Below, piece after piece: positions 24,614 to 33,699 of a DNA stretch of 33,743 bases. Source of the DNA: Syntrophales bacterium. GTDB lineage: Bacteria > Desulfobacterota > Syntrophia > Syntrophales > UBA2210. The position numbers were made by a program, and so were the translations under genes. The stretch covers positions 1 to 33,743 of the forward strand of contig JAQULO010000015.1 of the NCBI GenBank assembly GCA_028718565.1. Reading direction: 5' to 3'. Within the stretch, counting starts at the first letter, position 1. Each line of letters opens with the position of its first letter. Below the pieces are notes generated by a model. It saw only the letters and a program-made list of their open reading frames with translations. It made no database searches and was not told where the DNA came from.

Positions 24614-24642
24614 TCTATCGTGTCTCTCTCGTAAAAAGTCAA
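24614..24642 (-). promoter_or_regulatory. Putative promoter of the suf genes
   Basis: On the minus strand TTGACT (24637-24642, 5 of 6) is followed after 17 bp by GATAGA (24614-24619, 3 of 6). It ends 35 bp before the sufC ATG in an otherwise gene-free 160-bp gap. The -10 match is weak. Confidence 0.4.
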
Positions 24643-24739
24643 CACATTTTTTCCTTGCCTCTGTAGTAAGGCAGGCACAAAAAAAGAGGTGCACATCCTC
24701 CGGCAGTACAAGCGGCTTAAAATCTCATGCTCGATTTTT

Positions 24740-26092
24740 TCAGCCGCTGCCTGAGGCCTTCTCTTCCGCGAACAGGTCATACTCATCCGCCTCGACGATG
24801 GTGCACGTCACGATATCCCCTATATTCCTCCGCCCCGCGTTCACATAGGTTATCCCGTCTATATCGGGTGCCTGCCGCCTCGATCTTCCAATATAGTCAT
24901 GCCCAGGAAGGTCCGATGGTTCTTCTATGACCACTTCCGTTGTACTCCCGACAAGGGCTTGATTGATCTGGCGGGAGATCGATGCCTGTTCTTCCATGAT
25001 GATCCCCCTCCGGAGCTTTTTGACCTGATCCGGGACATGACCGGGGAGCGTCGCGGCTCTGGTCCCCGCTTCCTTTGAGTACTCGAAGACTCCCAAATGA
25101 TCGAATCGCGTCTCTCTTACAAAGGCGAGGAGCCGGTCAAAGCTTTCCTGCGTCTCGCCGGGGAAGCCCACGATCAGTGACGTCCTCAGCGCCACGCCGG
25201 GAATGATCTTACGGGCATGCTCTATCATATTATTTATGAGCCTGCCGTCGCCTTTCCGGTTCATTGATCCGAGAATGGTGTCATCGATGTGCTGCACGGG
25301 GATATCGATATAGTTGCACACCTTGTCAAGGTCGCTGATGGTCCGAAAAAGGGCGTCATCCAGGGACGCCGGGTGGGTGTAGAGGAGCCTGATCCACTCG
25401 ATCCCCATCATCAGTGCCATCTCTTTCAACAGGTTGTGCAGCCCGGGTGCCGTGACGAGGTCTCTCCCGTACCTCGTGGTCTCCTGGGCCGTCAGGATAA
25501 TCTCTTTCACGCCCCCCTGCGCGAGCATTTCGGTCTCCCTCAGTATGTCGTCCATCCCCCTGCTCCTGAATTCTCCCCGGACAGCGGGTATCACGCAGTA
25601 GGAGCAGTAGTTGGAACACCCCTCCGCGATCTTGAGATAGGCTATGTGTGAGGGCGTAGACAGCAGACGCCGGTGGGATGAATTCATCAGAAAATCGGGT
25701 TTCCCGATGAAAGATCGCTGCTCCGGTCGTTGTTCACTTTGAAGGGATGCAATGAGCGTGGCTATGCGGGGAACTTCGCCCGTCCCCAGGAAAAGATCCA
25801 CCTCGGGGATCTCTTCCTCGAGCAGGGTTCCGTACCGTTGTGGCAGGCAGCCGGTCACCACCAGGTGTCGGCATCTTCCCTCGCTTTTCAACTGGGCCAT
25901 CCGGAAGATTTCATCGAGTGCTTCCTCCTGTGCCGGGAGGATGAAGGCACAGGTGTTGATAACGATGACCTGCGCGTCTTGGGGGGAAGGAACAATCTCA
26001 AAGCCGCCCTCAACGAGAGCTGCTGCCATCACCTCAGAATCGATCAGGTTCTTGGAGCATCCCAGACTGGTGATATGGATTGTATTCTTCAC
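24740..26092 (-). CDS. rimO: Ribosomal protein S12 methylthiotransferase RimO
   Basis: A radical SAM enzyme that methylthiolates an aspartate of ribosomal protein S12. I place the start at GTG 26092 (MKNTIHITSLGCSKN), one base past the ftsK stop; a longer frame exists but translates the end of ftsK out of register. The N-terminal cluster domain has the three Cys in SLGCSKN, INTCAF and VTGCLPQRYG. The radical SAM motif is EGCSNYCSYCVIP (CxxxCxxC) around residue 145, followed by ETTRYGRDL and LLYTHPASLDDAL. The C-terminal TRAM domain is present (VIEEPSDLPGHDYIGRSRRQ). Length (450 residues) fits the family. It follows ftsK directly on the same strand. Confidence 0.94.
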   Translation of the reverse strand: MKNTIHITSLGCSKNLIDSEVMAAALVEGGFEIVPSPQDAQVIVINTCAFILPAQEEALDEIFRMAQLKSEGRCRHLVVTGCLPQRYGTLLEEEIPEVDLFLGTGEVPRIATLIASLQSEQRPEQRSFIGKPDFLMNSSHRRLLSTPSHIAYLKIAEGCSNYCSYCVIPAVRGEFRSRGMDDILRETEMLAQGGVKEIILTAQETTRYGRDLVTAPGLHNLLKEMALMMGIEWIRLLYTHPASLDDALFRTISDLDKVCNYIDIPVQHIDDTILGSMNRKGDGRLINNMIEHARKIIPGVALRTSLIVGFPGETQESFDRLLAFVRETRFDHLGVFEYSKEAGTRAATLPGHVPDQVKKLRRGIIMEEQASISRQINQALVGSTTEVVIEEPSDLPGHDYIGRSRRQAPDIDGITYVNAGRRNIGDIVTCTIVEADEYDLFAEEKASGSG

Positions 26093-26093
26093 G

Positions 26094-28271
26094 TTACCGG
26101 GGGAGCTTTCCGGCCAGTATCTTCCGCGGCTTGGCGCCGTCGGACGGGCCCACGACACCTTCCGCCTCCATCTTCTCCACGATACGGGCGGCACGGTTAT
26201 ACCCGATCTTCATGTACCGTTGAACCAGGGATATGGAGGCCTGTCCCAGATCGGTAACCAGTTCGACCGCCTCATCGTACTTTTCATCAAATTCTTCTTC
26301 CGCACTTGACCCTTCCTTTGAATCCGGATTGTAGGCGGATATCGATTCGTCGTAGAGGGGCGACCTCTGTCCCACAATAAAGTTAACAATCTTTGATATC
26401 TCTCCGTCGGACACAAAGGCGCCGTGGATCCGCACCAGCTTCGATGTGCCCGGCGGGACGAACAGCATGTCACCCGCTCCGAGGAGTTTTTCGGCGCCAA
26501 GCTCGTCCAGTATCGTTCTCGAATCCACTCGCGACGATACCTGAAATGATATCCGTGTGGGGAAATTGGCCTTTATGACGCCGGTGATGACATCCACGGA
26601 GGGTCTTTGGGTTGCCAGAATGAGGTGTATCCCCGCAGCCCGTGCCATCTGCGCCAGGCGAGCAAGGGAGGTCTCCACGTTTCTCTGTGCTACCATCATC
26701 AGGTCGGCCAGTTCATCTATGATAACGATTATATAGGGAAGTTTCTCCGGAGCCGCTCCGCCCTCCTCCCCGGATGGGGGGGCAGGGGATCCCAACAACT
26801 GCTTTTTGAGCATATCCTGCTGCTTTTCTACCATCCGGTTGTACCGTTCGATACTCTTGACACCCGCTCCGGCTATGACGGCATACCGCCGTTCCATCTC
26901 ATCGACGGTCCACTTGAGTGCTTGAGACGCCTCCTTAGGATTGACCACCACCGGGTGGAGGAGATGCGGTAGCCCTTCGTATCCCGACAGTTCAAGCCTC
27001 TTTGGATCGATCATGATAAACTTGACCTCGTCCGGCGTCGCCTTGAACAGGATGCTGCAGATCATGGCATTGAGAGATACGCTTTTCCCCGAACCGGTTG
27101 TACCCGCGATCAGGAGATGGGGCATCGCGGCAAGATCGGCGATCACCGTCTTCCCCATAATATTTTTTCCCAGCGCTATCGGCAACCGGTATTTCGATTC
27201 CAGAAACTCCTCACTGTCGAGCACATCCCTCAGATATACGGGCTCCCTCTCCTGATTGGGAATTTCGATGCCGATGGCCGCTTTGCCGGGAATGGGCGCC
27301 ACGATCCTGATGCTCTGAGCCTTCAGCGCGAGGGCCAGATCGTCGGACAGGTTGGTTATTTTATTTATCTTGACCCCGGCTGCCGGTTCGAGTTCGTACA
27401 TAGTCACCACCGGGCCCGGCTTTACCTCCGTGACATTCCCCTCCACTCCAAAATCCGCCAGCTTTTTCTCGAGGATACGGGAATTCATAATGAGGCTCTC
27501 CCTCTTCATCCTCGTGTCTCTGACCTCCACCTTGTCGAGAAGAGTCACCATTGGAAGCCTGAATGTGCCTTCGGGCTGTAGAAAGCCGAATGATATCTGC
27601 TCGTCCTTTTTCGTCGTTTCCCCCTGCCTGTCCTCATCGGAGATAATCGGCACATGCTTTGAAATCCTGGGGGTTTTCCTCGTGAAGGTCTTCTTCCTCC
27701 GCATTCTTCCCATCCCAACCACCACAAAGGTCCTCAGGCTCAGAAGCGTACCCGACAGCACTATCGACAGTCTCCTGACAAGTGCCACGAGCGAGACATC
27801 AAGTGTAACCATCACAGAGATTACCAGCGTGACCACCAGAACGATGTCTGTTCCTATCCGATTCAGACCGGAATAGAGTATCCCCAGCGAGAATTTTCCA
27901 AGGAGCCCTCCCGGATTAAAGTCAATGCCGGAGAAAGCGACAACTCCGTACCGTGCTGCCAGAAGCGCCGATGTGGCAAAGATGAGACCCATAAAGCCAA
28001 GGATGGAAGAGAATACTATTCTGAATTCCATGCCAAGAAAGAGCCTGAAAGAAAGCAGAACAAGCACCACGGGGAAGAGATACGAGGTTATTCCAAAAAC
28101 CCTCAGGAGACCATCGGAGAGATAGGAACCGACAAGACCGCCGTAATTGGCTATTTTCATCTTTCCAGCCACGTAGTGTGTAAGTGAGGGGTCGTGGGGG
28201 TTATAGGAAAAGAGGCACAAAAACACAAGGACGGCAAGGGCGATGGATATGACCCCCGCTATCTCCTTCAT
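26094..28271 (-). CDS. ftsK: DNA translocase FtsK/SpoIIIE
   Basis: I choose ATG 28271, seven bases after GAGAAGG; GTG 28313 and ATG 28277 are in-frame alternatives. The product (725 residues) pumps DNA across the closing division septum. Four membrane helices occupy about the first 165 residues. After a short linker come the alpha/beta motor domains: Walker A GTTGSGKSVSLN near 390 and Walker B IIVIIDELADLMM near 518, with KYRLPIALGKNIMGK and LATQRPSVDVITGVIKANFP. The C-terminal gamma domain (ELVTDLGQASISLVQRYMKI) would read polar sequences on the chromosome. The linker is short compared with E. coli FtsK. It lies between uppP and rimO on the minus strand. Confidence 0.96.
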   Translation of the reverse strand: MKEIAGVISIALAVLVFLCLFSYNPHDPSLTHYVAGKMKIANYGGLVGSYLSDGLLRVFGITSYLFPVVLVLLSFRLFLGMEFRIVFSSILGFMGLIFATSALLAARYGVVAFSGIDFNPGGLLGKFSLGILYSGLNRIGTDIVLVVTLVISVMVTLDVSLVALVRRLSIVLSGTLLSLRTFVVVGMGRMRRKKTFTRKTPRISKHVPIISDEDRQGETTKKDEQISFGFLQPEGTFRLPMVTLLDKVEVRDTRMKRESLIMNSRILEKKLADFGVEGNVTEVKPGPVVTMYELEPAAGVKINKITNLSDDLALALKAQSIRIVAPIPGKAAIGIEIPNQEREPVYLRDVLDSEEFLESKYRLPIALGKNIMGKTVIADLAAMPHLLIAGTTGSGKSVSLNAMICSILFKATPDEVKFIMIDPKRLELSGYEGLPHLLHPVVVNPKEASQALKWTVDEMERRYAVIAGAGVKSIERYNRMVEKQQDMLKKQLLGSPAPPSGEEGGAAPEKLPYIIVIIDELADLMMVAQRNVETSLARLAQMARAAGIHLILATQRPSVDVITGVIKANFPTRISFQVSSRVDSRTILDELGAEKLLGAGDMLFVPPGTSKLVRIHGAFVSDGEISKIVNFIVGQRSPLYDESISAYNPDSKEGSSAEEEFDEKYDEAVELVTDLGQASISLVQRYMKIGYNRAARIVEKMEAEGVVGPSDGAKPRKILAGKLPR

Positions 28272-28337
28272 CCTCATGCCTTCTCTGTCGGCACCTTTTT
28301 TACTCAAATCCACCCCCCGCTTCCCGGTAAGACTAGA

Positions 28338-29162
28338 TTAAATCATTCTAATAATCAATGTTGAAATTCCAAGAACCCAGCAGTAATAAGCAAAGATGCT
28401 CAGCCTCCGTTTTTTGATTACCAGGAGCAAAAGCCCCAACGTCAGAAACCCTGTCACGGCGGCAACGACCATTCCGGCAAGGTATGTACCCATATCGTGC
28501 GGAGGGACCGCCTCTATATATCTCAATTCAAGGATCAGCGCGCCCAGGACAGCGGGGATGGACAGCAGGAAGGAAAATCTGGCAGCTGCGGTCCCATCCA
28601 ACCCCCTGAAGATACCGACGGCTATCGTAGATCCTGACCTCGATATTCCCGGAATCAGAGCCATCCCCTGAACGATCCCGATGACCAGAGTGTCGGTTAT
28701 GTTCATGTCCTTCTCCAAGCGCCTCCCCTGGAACCTATCGGATACGAACAACAGGGCGCCGGTGACAAGGAGTGCAAGGGAAACCGTTTGGGGGGATGTG
28801 AAGAGTTGGTGTATCCTATCTTCGAACGGCAGCCCTATAATACCGGTACATATCGTTGCGATGATTATGTAGAGGGCCATCTTTCTGCCGGCGCTCACCT
28901 GCGCTGCATCACGGTTTCCACGGAAGCTGCTGGACCATCCTGACGGGATCAGACAGATCAGAATATTCAGGATCTCTCTCCTGAGGAAAAAGAGGACGGC
29001 CAGGAGCGTTCCGAAATGCAGCATGACATCGAAAAGTGCTCCCGGCTGCTGGAATCCCCTTATGACACTTTGTACGATTACCAGATGGCCGGAACTGCTC
29101 ACGGGGAGAAATTCCGTCAGCCCCTGCACTGTCCCAAGCAGGACCCCTTCCCAAAGATTCAA
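28338..29162 (-). CDS. uppP: Undecaprenyl-diphosphatase UppP
   Basis: The 274-residue membrane enzyme dephosphorylates undecaprenyl diphosphate so the lipid carrier can be reused for peptidoglycan and polysaccharide synthesis. Family motifs are VQGLTEFLPVSSSGHL (residues 12-27, including Glu17) and GMALIPGISRSGSTIAVG near 165-180, with about eight hydrophobic helices (ALLVTGALLFVSD, AVTGFLTLGLLLLVI). The product can confer bacitracin resistance in other bacteria. It lies 66 bp upstream of ftsK on the same strand and diverges from ssb. Confidence 0.95.
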   Translation of the reverse strand: MNLWEGVLLGTVQGLTEFLPVSSSGHLVIVQSVIRGFQQPGALFDVMLHFGTLLAVLFFLRREILNILICLIPSGWSSSFRGNRDAAQVSAGRKMALYIIIATICTGIIGLPFEDRIHQLFTSPQTVSLALLVTGALLFVSDRFQGRRLEKDMNITDTLVIGIVQGMALIPGISRSGSTIAVGIFRGLDGTAAARFSFLLSIPAVLGALILELRYIEAVPPHDMGTYLAGMVVAAVTGFLTLGLLLLVIKKRRLSIFAYYCWVLGISTLIIRMI

Positions 29163-29381
29163 TGGTCGTTTCTCTTTCCTTCCCGAGAGTGGTGCGGATA
29201 ATAGCCGAAGCCGTCATCCGGCACAAACGATGGATGTGCGCAATTTTTGTACTGAATAATACCGATGAAGTCAATGGGAAATATACGGCTTCCGCGCCGA
29301 CACAAAACCCTTATATAATTCGTTTGACAGGGATATGCATTATGTACTACGCTCCGACAAGACTTTTATAAGGAGATGCGG

Positions 29382-29795
29382 ATGGTTAACAAGGTTATAT
29401 TGATCGGAAGACTGGGGGCGGATCCTGAGGTGAGGTATACCCAGGATGGGACCATGGTAACCAATTTCAACCTGGCCACAGATGAGCAGTGGAAGGACAA
29501 GAGCGGCGAGAAGGTTCAGAAAACGGAGTGGCACAGGATCGTCACGTTCAGAAAACTTGCCGAGATATGCGGTAACTTTCTGGCCAAGGGAAGGTTGGTT
29601 TACGTAGAGGGCCGGTTGCAGACGAGAACTTGGGATGACAAGGACGGCAACAAGCGCTCCACCACGGAAGTGATTGCCTCCAACATGCAGATGCTAGAGC
29701 GAAAAGAACAAGGGGGCTATCAGCCAACCGGTGCCGGGGGCAGAACGCCGTCCCCTGCCGGCTCAAGCATGCCTGAAGACGATGTTCCTTTTTAA
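29382..29795 (+). CDS. ssb: Single-stranded DNA-binding protein
   Basis: I choose ATG 29382 ([12 protein letters not shown]) because AAGGAG lies six bases before it; ATG 29376 overlaps that site. The 137-residue protein has the OB-fold ([54 protein letters not shown]) and a flexible Gly/Pro-rich tail ending EDDVPF, the acidic tip that binds replication and repair proteins. A TATAAT box at 29314-29319 and a TTGACA at 29324-29329 lie upstream, but neither has a good partner at the right spacing. It has its own terminator at 29808-29887. Confidence 0.97.
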   Translation: MVNKVILIGRLGADPEVRYTQDGTMVTNFNLATDEQWKDKSGEKVQKTEWHRIVTFRKLAEICGNFLAKGRLVYVEGRLQTRTWDDKDGNKRSTTEVIASNMQMLERKEQGGYQPTGAGGRTPSPAGSSMPEDDVPF

Positions 29796-29807
29796 CGAGC
29801 TTACCTC

Positions 29808-29887
29808 AACCTGCCTGTATCCGGCAGGTTGATAACGGACTAGCGCCCCGCTCCACAGCCTGGGGCTGCGGGGTGGGTTATTTTTTG
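29808..29887 (+). terminator. Terminator after ssb
   Basis: AACCTGCC/GGCAGGTT (29808-29830) is followed by a larger hairpin with CCCCGC (29846) pairing GCGGGG (29868-29873) around an inner AGCC/GGCT stem, then TTATTTTTTG. The second hairpin plus T-tract is a classic intrinsic terminator for ssb. Its T-tract overlaps the end of tatA on the opposite strand. Confidence 0.8.
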
Positions 29888-30069
29888 TCTTCCTTGATCT
29901 TCTTGGGACCGTTGGTACCATCCCCCTCGTCGGTCTCCTGAAAAGATTTTTTGAAGTTTCTGATACCCTTACCGATAGCCCCCCCTATTTCAGGGAGCTT
30001 TCCGGCACCAAAGATGATCAGGATAATAACCAGTATAATCACCAACTCGGGCATGCCTATTCCGAACAT
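29878..30069 (-). CDS. tatA: Twin-arginine translocation protein TatA/E
   Basis: This 63-residue protein has the TatA layout. A single N-terminal membrane helix (MPELVIILVIILIIFGAGKL) is followed by the FGAGKLPEIG hinge, an amphipathic helix (GKGIRNFKKSFQE) and a charged tail. TatA forms the pore that moves folded proteins across the inner membrane with TatC, which is not in the window. GGGAGG precedes the ATG by about ten bases. It is convergent with ssb and follows the RodZ-like gene. Confidence 0.95.
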   Translation of the reverse strand: MFGIGMPELVIILVIILIIFGAGKLPEIGGAIGKGIRNFKKSFQETDEGDGTNGPKKIKEDKK

Positions 30070-30134
30070 ATTCGATTTACCTCCCAGAATATCTCTTTAA
30101 AACCCTCGTACACCTGTTTGTGTTAACGCCTGTT

Positions 30135-31073
30135 TCACCCGTCCGTGGGCAGTGTCAGGAGGATGACCTCGCCGTGCTTTCCCAGAGGGCCAAGTGACCT
30201 TCCCTGAAAACGGATATCCACCCCCCCGGCATTGCCGATGAGCAGACCGAATTTCTCCGAAGCCCTCTCCGTAAACTGCTCTCCAGGTCTCAGCATGATC
30301 TCGAATGACGGCTTTCCGTCTTTGGCTATCTGTATCCAGGTCAGTTCCGATGCCTCTACTGCCAGAGTATACGGGTTTTCTTCAGCGGGAACGGTTGTGT
30401 CGGGGCCGACAGCTTCTCTCGGCTGGTCACCTTCAATCACCGGCCGGGCATCCTCTGTGATTGCTTGATCTGTCTCTTGTAAACTACTCTCCACGAAAAG
30501 GACTGCCAACGGCGCGCCGCCTGTCTCTGGAGGTTTTCTTTCCACGACGTCACCGTCCCCCGGCACGAGTATCTCTCCAGGGGCATTCTGAAACCTCACA
30601 GGGGGAGCCACTATCTCCTTCCCCGCAGCCTCTTTCGGCTGATCGTGATCCGTACCCGCTTGATACAGATAGAAAAACCCGACAAGGGCCATTACCCCCA
30701 ATACGATGACGACCGATATCCAGAATTGGAGATTGCGTTTCTTCACCGTAAGTCTTCTCAGCACCGCATACTTGTCCTCATCGGGCTCCAGGCTCTTGAG
30801 GTATGTGTCATAGAGCGGCAGTATCTTTTTGACGTCAACATCGAGGACCCTGGCATACATGTCGATAAAAGCCCTGGCATATATCGGCTCTGGAAGCAGC
30901 TCAAAAGTTTGTTCTTCAATAGCCTTGAGATTTTGATAGCTTATCCTCGTGGAAGAGGACATGTCCTTCAAGGTGAGTCCTTTGGACTTCCTGATCGCCC
31001 TCAGGTCAAGGGTGGATTCTTCCGAAACAACACCCGTTTCCTCCGTTGCAATGTCTTGTTCCTTTTTATCCAT
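30135..31073 (-). CDS. RodZ-like helix-turn-helix membrane protein
   Basis: The 312-residue protein has the RodZ layout. An N-terminal helix-turn-helix (about residues 22-90) reads LRAIRKSKGLTLKDMSSSTR, ISYQNLKAIEEQTFELLPEP and IYARAFIDMYARVLDVD. A single membrane helix lies near 117-137 (ISVVIVLGVMALVGFFYLY), followed by an acidic Pro-rich linker and a C-terminal DUF4115-type beta domain (ELTWIQIAKDGKPSFEIMLR, DIRFQGRSLGPLG). RodZ links the MreB cytoskeleton to the wall synthesis machinery and helps set rod shape; that role is inferred by family. No good ribosome binding site precedes the ATG. Confidence 0.9.
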   Translation of the reverse strand: MDKKEQDIATEETGVVSEESTLDLRAIRKSKGLTLKDMSSSTRISYQNLKAIEEQTFELLPEPIYARAFIDMYARVLDVDVKKILPLYDTYLKSLEPDEDKYAVLRRLTVKKRNLQFWISVVIVLGVMALVGFFYLYQAGTDHDQPKEAAGKEIVAPPVRFQNAPGEILVPGDGDVVERKPPETGGAPLAVLFVESSLQETDQAITEDARPVIEGDQPREAVGPDTTVPAEENPYTLAVEASELTWIQIAKDGKPSFEIMLRPGEQFTERASEKFGLLIGNAGGVDIRFQGRSLGPLGKHGEVILLTLPTDG

Positions 31074-31218
31074 AACAGCGTATGCAACTTCCCCTGCAGA
31101 TTGCTAAACGTTGAGATATCTATCACTAATCAGCTGGGGAAGCAACAGAAATTGTCTCAACTTTTTTATGAAATCGTGCTAAGAACCCCACCAATAATGC
31201 ATCGTAGGGGAGAGAGAC

Positions 31219-32016
31219 ATGCCGGAACAGGGAGATTTTGCCATATCCATAGCCAGGATAGCGGGATCATTGTTGAGGGATCGTTTCAAGGAGAAACACC
31301 AGATCGACTACAAGGGGGAAATTGATATCGTCACGGAGGCGGACAGGATGTCCGAGGAGATGTTGATCGCGGAAATCAACAGAAAATTCCCCGATCACAA
31401 TATTCTGTCTGAAGAGGCGGTGGAAATGGATAGAGGTTCACGGTACCGATGGATCATTGATCCACTTGACGGGACAACCAACTATGCCCACGGATTTCCC
31501 ATGTTCTGTGTCTCAATTGCCCTGGAAAAGGACGGACAGATTATAACGGGTGTCATCTACAGCCCTGTATCGGACGAATTGTTTGTTGCCGGAAAGGGGA
31601 AGGGGGCATTTCTTGACGGCTCTCGTATTTTGGTCTCCGGGACTACGGAGATTTCAAAGAGTCTCCTGGCAACCGGTTTTCCCTATGACATACGAAGAGA
31701 CCCGAACAACAATATCAACTACTTTTCTGAAATGGCCCTGAGGGCTCAGGCCATTCGCCGCGCGGGATCTGCGGCGCTTGATCTGGCCTACACGGCGGCA
31801 GGGTGTTTCGACGGTTTCTGGGAGCTTAAATTGCGGCCATGGGATACGGCAGCCGGATGGCTTCTTGTCAGCGAGGCAGGCGGGGTTATCACCGATATTT
31901 CCGGCGGCAGCTATGGTCTCGACTCTCCAAGCATGCTGGCATCAAACGGAAAGATACATGACGACATGATTCGTATACTGGACAGCATCAACCCGGCTGA
32001 CAGCAGATTGCCCTGA
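31219..32016 (+). CDS. suhB: Inositol monophosphatase family protein (SuhB-like)
   Basis: The 265-residue Mg-dependent phosphatase has the family motifs in order: IDIVTEADRMSEEML (35-49), the metal Glu in LSEEAVEMD (63-71), WIIDPLDGTTNYAHGFP (78-94), and LRPWDTAAGWLLVSEAGGVI near 210-225. The same superfamily includes the fructose-1,6-bisphosphatase encoded 11 kb away. Substrate could be inositol phosphate or fructose bisphosphate, and SuhB proteins also act in rRNA transcription antitermination; the sequence does not decide. GGGGAGAGA lies just before the ATG. It has its own plus-strand transcript, diverging from the RodZ-like gene. Confidence 0.93.
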   Translation: MPEQGDFAISIARIAGSLLRDRFKEKHQIDYKGEIDIVTEADRMSEEMLIAEINRKFPDHNILSEEAVEMDRGSRYRWIIDPLDGTTNYAHGFPMFCVSIALEKDGQIITGVIYSPVSDELFVAGKGKGAFLDGSRILVSGTTEISKSLLATGFPYDIRRDPNNNINYFSEMALRAQAIRRAGSAALDLAYTAAGCFDGFWELKLRPWDTAAGWLLVSEAGGVITDISGGSYGLDSPSMLASNGKIHDDMIRILDSINPADSRLP

Positions 32017-32208
32017 CCACCCCCCAAGAGATGGGTTGTACGGTGCATTGCACCCTACGGAACAGCGGTTGACGGCCCCCGGATGGGTGGTGGAGGAGCA
32101 TGACAATCGCCACAGATGCATTTTCCCCGTGGGTACCTTCGGGTATCCGGGGTCATGACCCGATTTATCTTTATCAAATCGGGATCGTGTCCCAGAAGAC
32201 GGGGAATA
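32017..32208. other. Hairpin-rich interval between suhB and the Fis-like gene
   Basis: A near-palindrome, GTACGGTGCATTGCACCCTA and one more base, lies at 32038-32058. GGGTACC-TTCG-GGTATCC (32131-32148) forms a 7-bp stem with a stable UUCG tetraloop. CCCGATTT/AAATCGGG (32159-32183) forms an 8-bp stem. None is followed by a T-tract. They may stabilise or define the 3' ends of the two convergent transcripts. The first palindrome resembles widespread repetitive extragenic sequences. Confidence 0.55.
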
Positions 32209-32496
32209 TCATATCTTTAGTTTTTTTATCTTGTCGTGCAGGGTGTTTCTATTTATCCCTAGAAAATCAGCGGCGGAGGTTTTTACATTATTGGAACGTC
32301 TCATGGCGATCGTTATCAGGGCTTTTTCGACCATCGACAGAACTTCGTCATATACCCCGTCCCTGCCATTTCTTCCGCAGCCAAGAATCGTAACGACCTC
32401 CTCGATCCTCTTTTCAAAGACCTCTTCCATAAGGGGGAAAGACGACTCACTCCTCTCTTCGTTCACTATCGCCCCGATCCGTTCCCTCTTTCCCAT
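32209..32496 (-). CDS. Fis-family DNA-binding protein
   Basis: The 95-residue protein ends in a Fis-type helix-turn-helix: ALITIAMRRSNNVKTSAADF and LGINRNTLHDKIKKLKI. This is the same motif found at the end of NtrC-type sigma-54 activators, but here it stands alone. The N-terminal half (EEVFEKRIEEVVTILGCGR) is helical, as in nucleoid-associated Fis. AAAGGAG precedes the ATG. It could act as a nucleoid protein or a local regulator. Confidence 0.85.
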   Translation of the reverse strand: MGKRERIGAIVNEERSESSFPLMEEVFEKRIEEVVTILGCGRNGRDGVYDEVLSMVEKALITIAMRRSNNVKTSAADFLGINRNTLHDKIKKLKI

Positions 32497-32550
32497 AAAA
32501 CGCTCCTTTTGGGTAGAATATGAATAATGTATGTAAAAAATAATACCGGG

Positions 32551-33066
32551 TTAGTAAACAACCTTCAAGACAATCGCCCCCAGAAGGATAACGGAGGCAA
32601 TCCAGGCGGATACCACGTCGGACATTCTCACTGCCGGATGTTCGATAACATCCCGGACACCCTCTTCGACCTTTTCCCGGTCGACATGCCGGACAATATC
32701 CTGGACAAGAGAGGTGAAATTTCCGTGAGAATTGGCCAACGCGTAAAATCCTTTCGTAGTTGTCAGCAGCAGATATACCTTTTTATGCACGACCAGAACA
32801 TCTATATTGGTGATATCCTCCCAGAGGAGATGTCTTTCTCTGAAAAGCTTTCTTATTCTCATGCCGTTGTTCCCGATGGTCGTCCTGCGCCAGCATGATT
32901 CAAGAAAGATGTACAAGGTGGGAACAAATATGATTGCGAGCACCACGATCTCCTGAGGAAATGTCCTGTCAAATGCGGAGAGTGCCAATAACACGAGAAG
33001 AAGCACGAAAACCAGCGAAAAGGGTATGAGAAACCCTCGTCTCGTCGTATAGGTGTTTGTTGCCAT
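32551..33066 (-). CDS. Membrane protein with bacterial PH-like domain
   Basis: The 171-residue protein has two membrane helices near residues 12-30 (FLIPFSLVFVLLLVLLALSA) and 38-55, then a PH-like beta domain (TTIGNNGMRIRKLFRERHLL, WEDITNIDVLVVHKKVYLLL), and a third helix at the C-terminus (VSAWIASVILLGAIVLKVV). Bacterial PH domains of this type are found in uncharacterised membrane proteins and no function is assigned here. Its ATG lies three bases after the moaC stop, so the two genes are co-transcribed. Confidence 0.75.
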   Translation of the reverse strand: MATNTYTTRRGFLIPFSLVFVLLLVLLALSAFDRTFPQEIVVLAIIFVPTLYIFLESCWRRTTIGNNGMRIRKLFRERHLLWEDITNIDVLVVHKKVYLLLTTTKGFYALANSHGNFTSLVQDIVRHVDREKVEEGVRDVIEHPAVRMSDVVSAWIASVILLGAIVLKVVY

Positions 33067-33069
33067 AGG

Positions 33070-33546
33070 TTATTCTTGCCTCACAAAGGCACCACTCTTT
33101 CCCCCGCTTTTTTTCAGCAATCGTATGTCGGACAGCACGATTTCCTTGTCTGCGGACTTGCACATATCGTATATGGTAAGCGCGGCCACACTCACCGCCG
33201 TCATAGCCTCCATCTCCACCCCCGTTCTGTCCAGGGTTTTGACGTGCGCGGTAATGGCAACTGCTCCGGCCTCAGGGTCGCTCGAAAAATCGATGTCGAT
33301 CCCGGTCAGACCGAGAGGGTGGCACATCGGGATGAGACCACTTGTTTTTTTGGCAGCCATAATCCCCGCTATCTTTGCGGTGGCATAGACGTTACCCTTT
33401 GCAACACCCCCCGATTCAATAGCCTTGACGGTGTCGGGCCTCATCAACACCCTGCCGCCGGCAACGGCTTCCCTCAGGGTGGACTCCTTGGTGGTCACAT
33501 CGACCATCCGGGGCCTGTTTTTTTCGTCCAAGTGTGTAAATTTCAT
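33070..33546 (-). CDS. moaC: Cyclic pyranopterin monophosphate synthase MoaC
   Basis: I choose ATG 33546 (MKFTHLDEKNRPRMVDVTTK), five bases after GGAGAAGG; an in-frame start at 33582 lacks a ribosome binding site. The 158-residue enzyme completes the first step of molybdenum cofactor synthesis with MoaA. Motifs are RMVDVTTKESTLREAVAGG, GGVAKGNVYATAKIAGIMAA, KTSGLIPMCHPLGLTGIDID and VEMEAMTAVSVAALTIYDMC, the family's active-site regions. Length is normal. It is followed by the PH-domain protein. Confidence 0.96.
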   Translation of the reverse strand: MKFTHLDEKNRPRMVDVTTKESTLREAVAGGRVLMRPDTVKAIESGGVAKGNVYATAKIAGIMAAKKTSGLIPMCHPLGLTGIDIDFSSDPEAGAVAITAHVKTLDRTGVEMEAMTAVSVAALTIYDMCKSADKEIVLSDIRLLKKSGGKSGAFVRQE

Positions 33547-33679
33547 CGTGCCTTCTCCGTCCGGTGGGGGGAAAAGTAGCACAGCCCTCCCTTTCAGTCA
33601 AGAGAGTTCACAGGCAGCGAATTGCCTCATATTAAATGTTACCGAAGGAGGTGAATAAAAAGGATCGTTGACTCATAAT

Positions 33680-33699
33680 TCGATGTTACCGAACATCGA
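33680..33699. promoter_or_regulatory. Palindrome upstream of the right-edge gene
   Basis: TCGATGTT-accg-AACATCGA is a perfect 8-bp inverted repeat with a 4-bp centre, ending 21 bp before ATG 33721. It could be an operator for an autoregulated gene or an RNA hairpin upstream of the ribosome binding site. The half ATGTTACCGAA also occurs at 33636-33646. Confidence 0.5.

Noticed and set aside
32100-32393. Plus-strand frame of 97 codons after GGAGGAG
   Set aside because: It crosses the hairpin region and runs antisense through the Fis-like gene; the composition is not protein-like.
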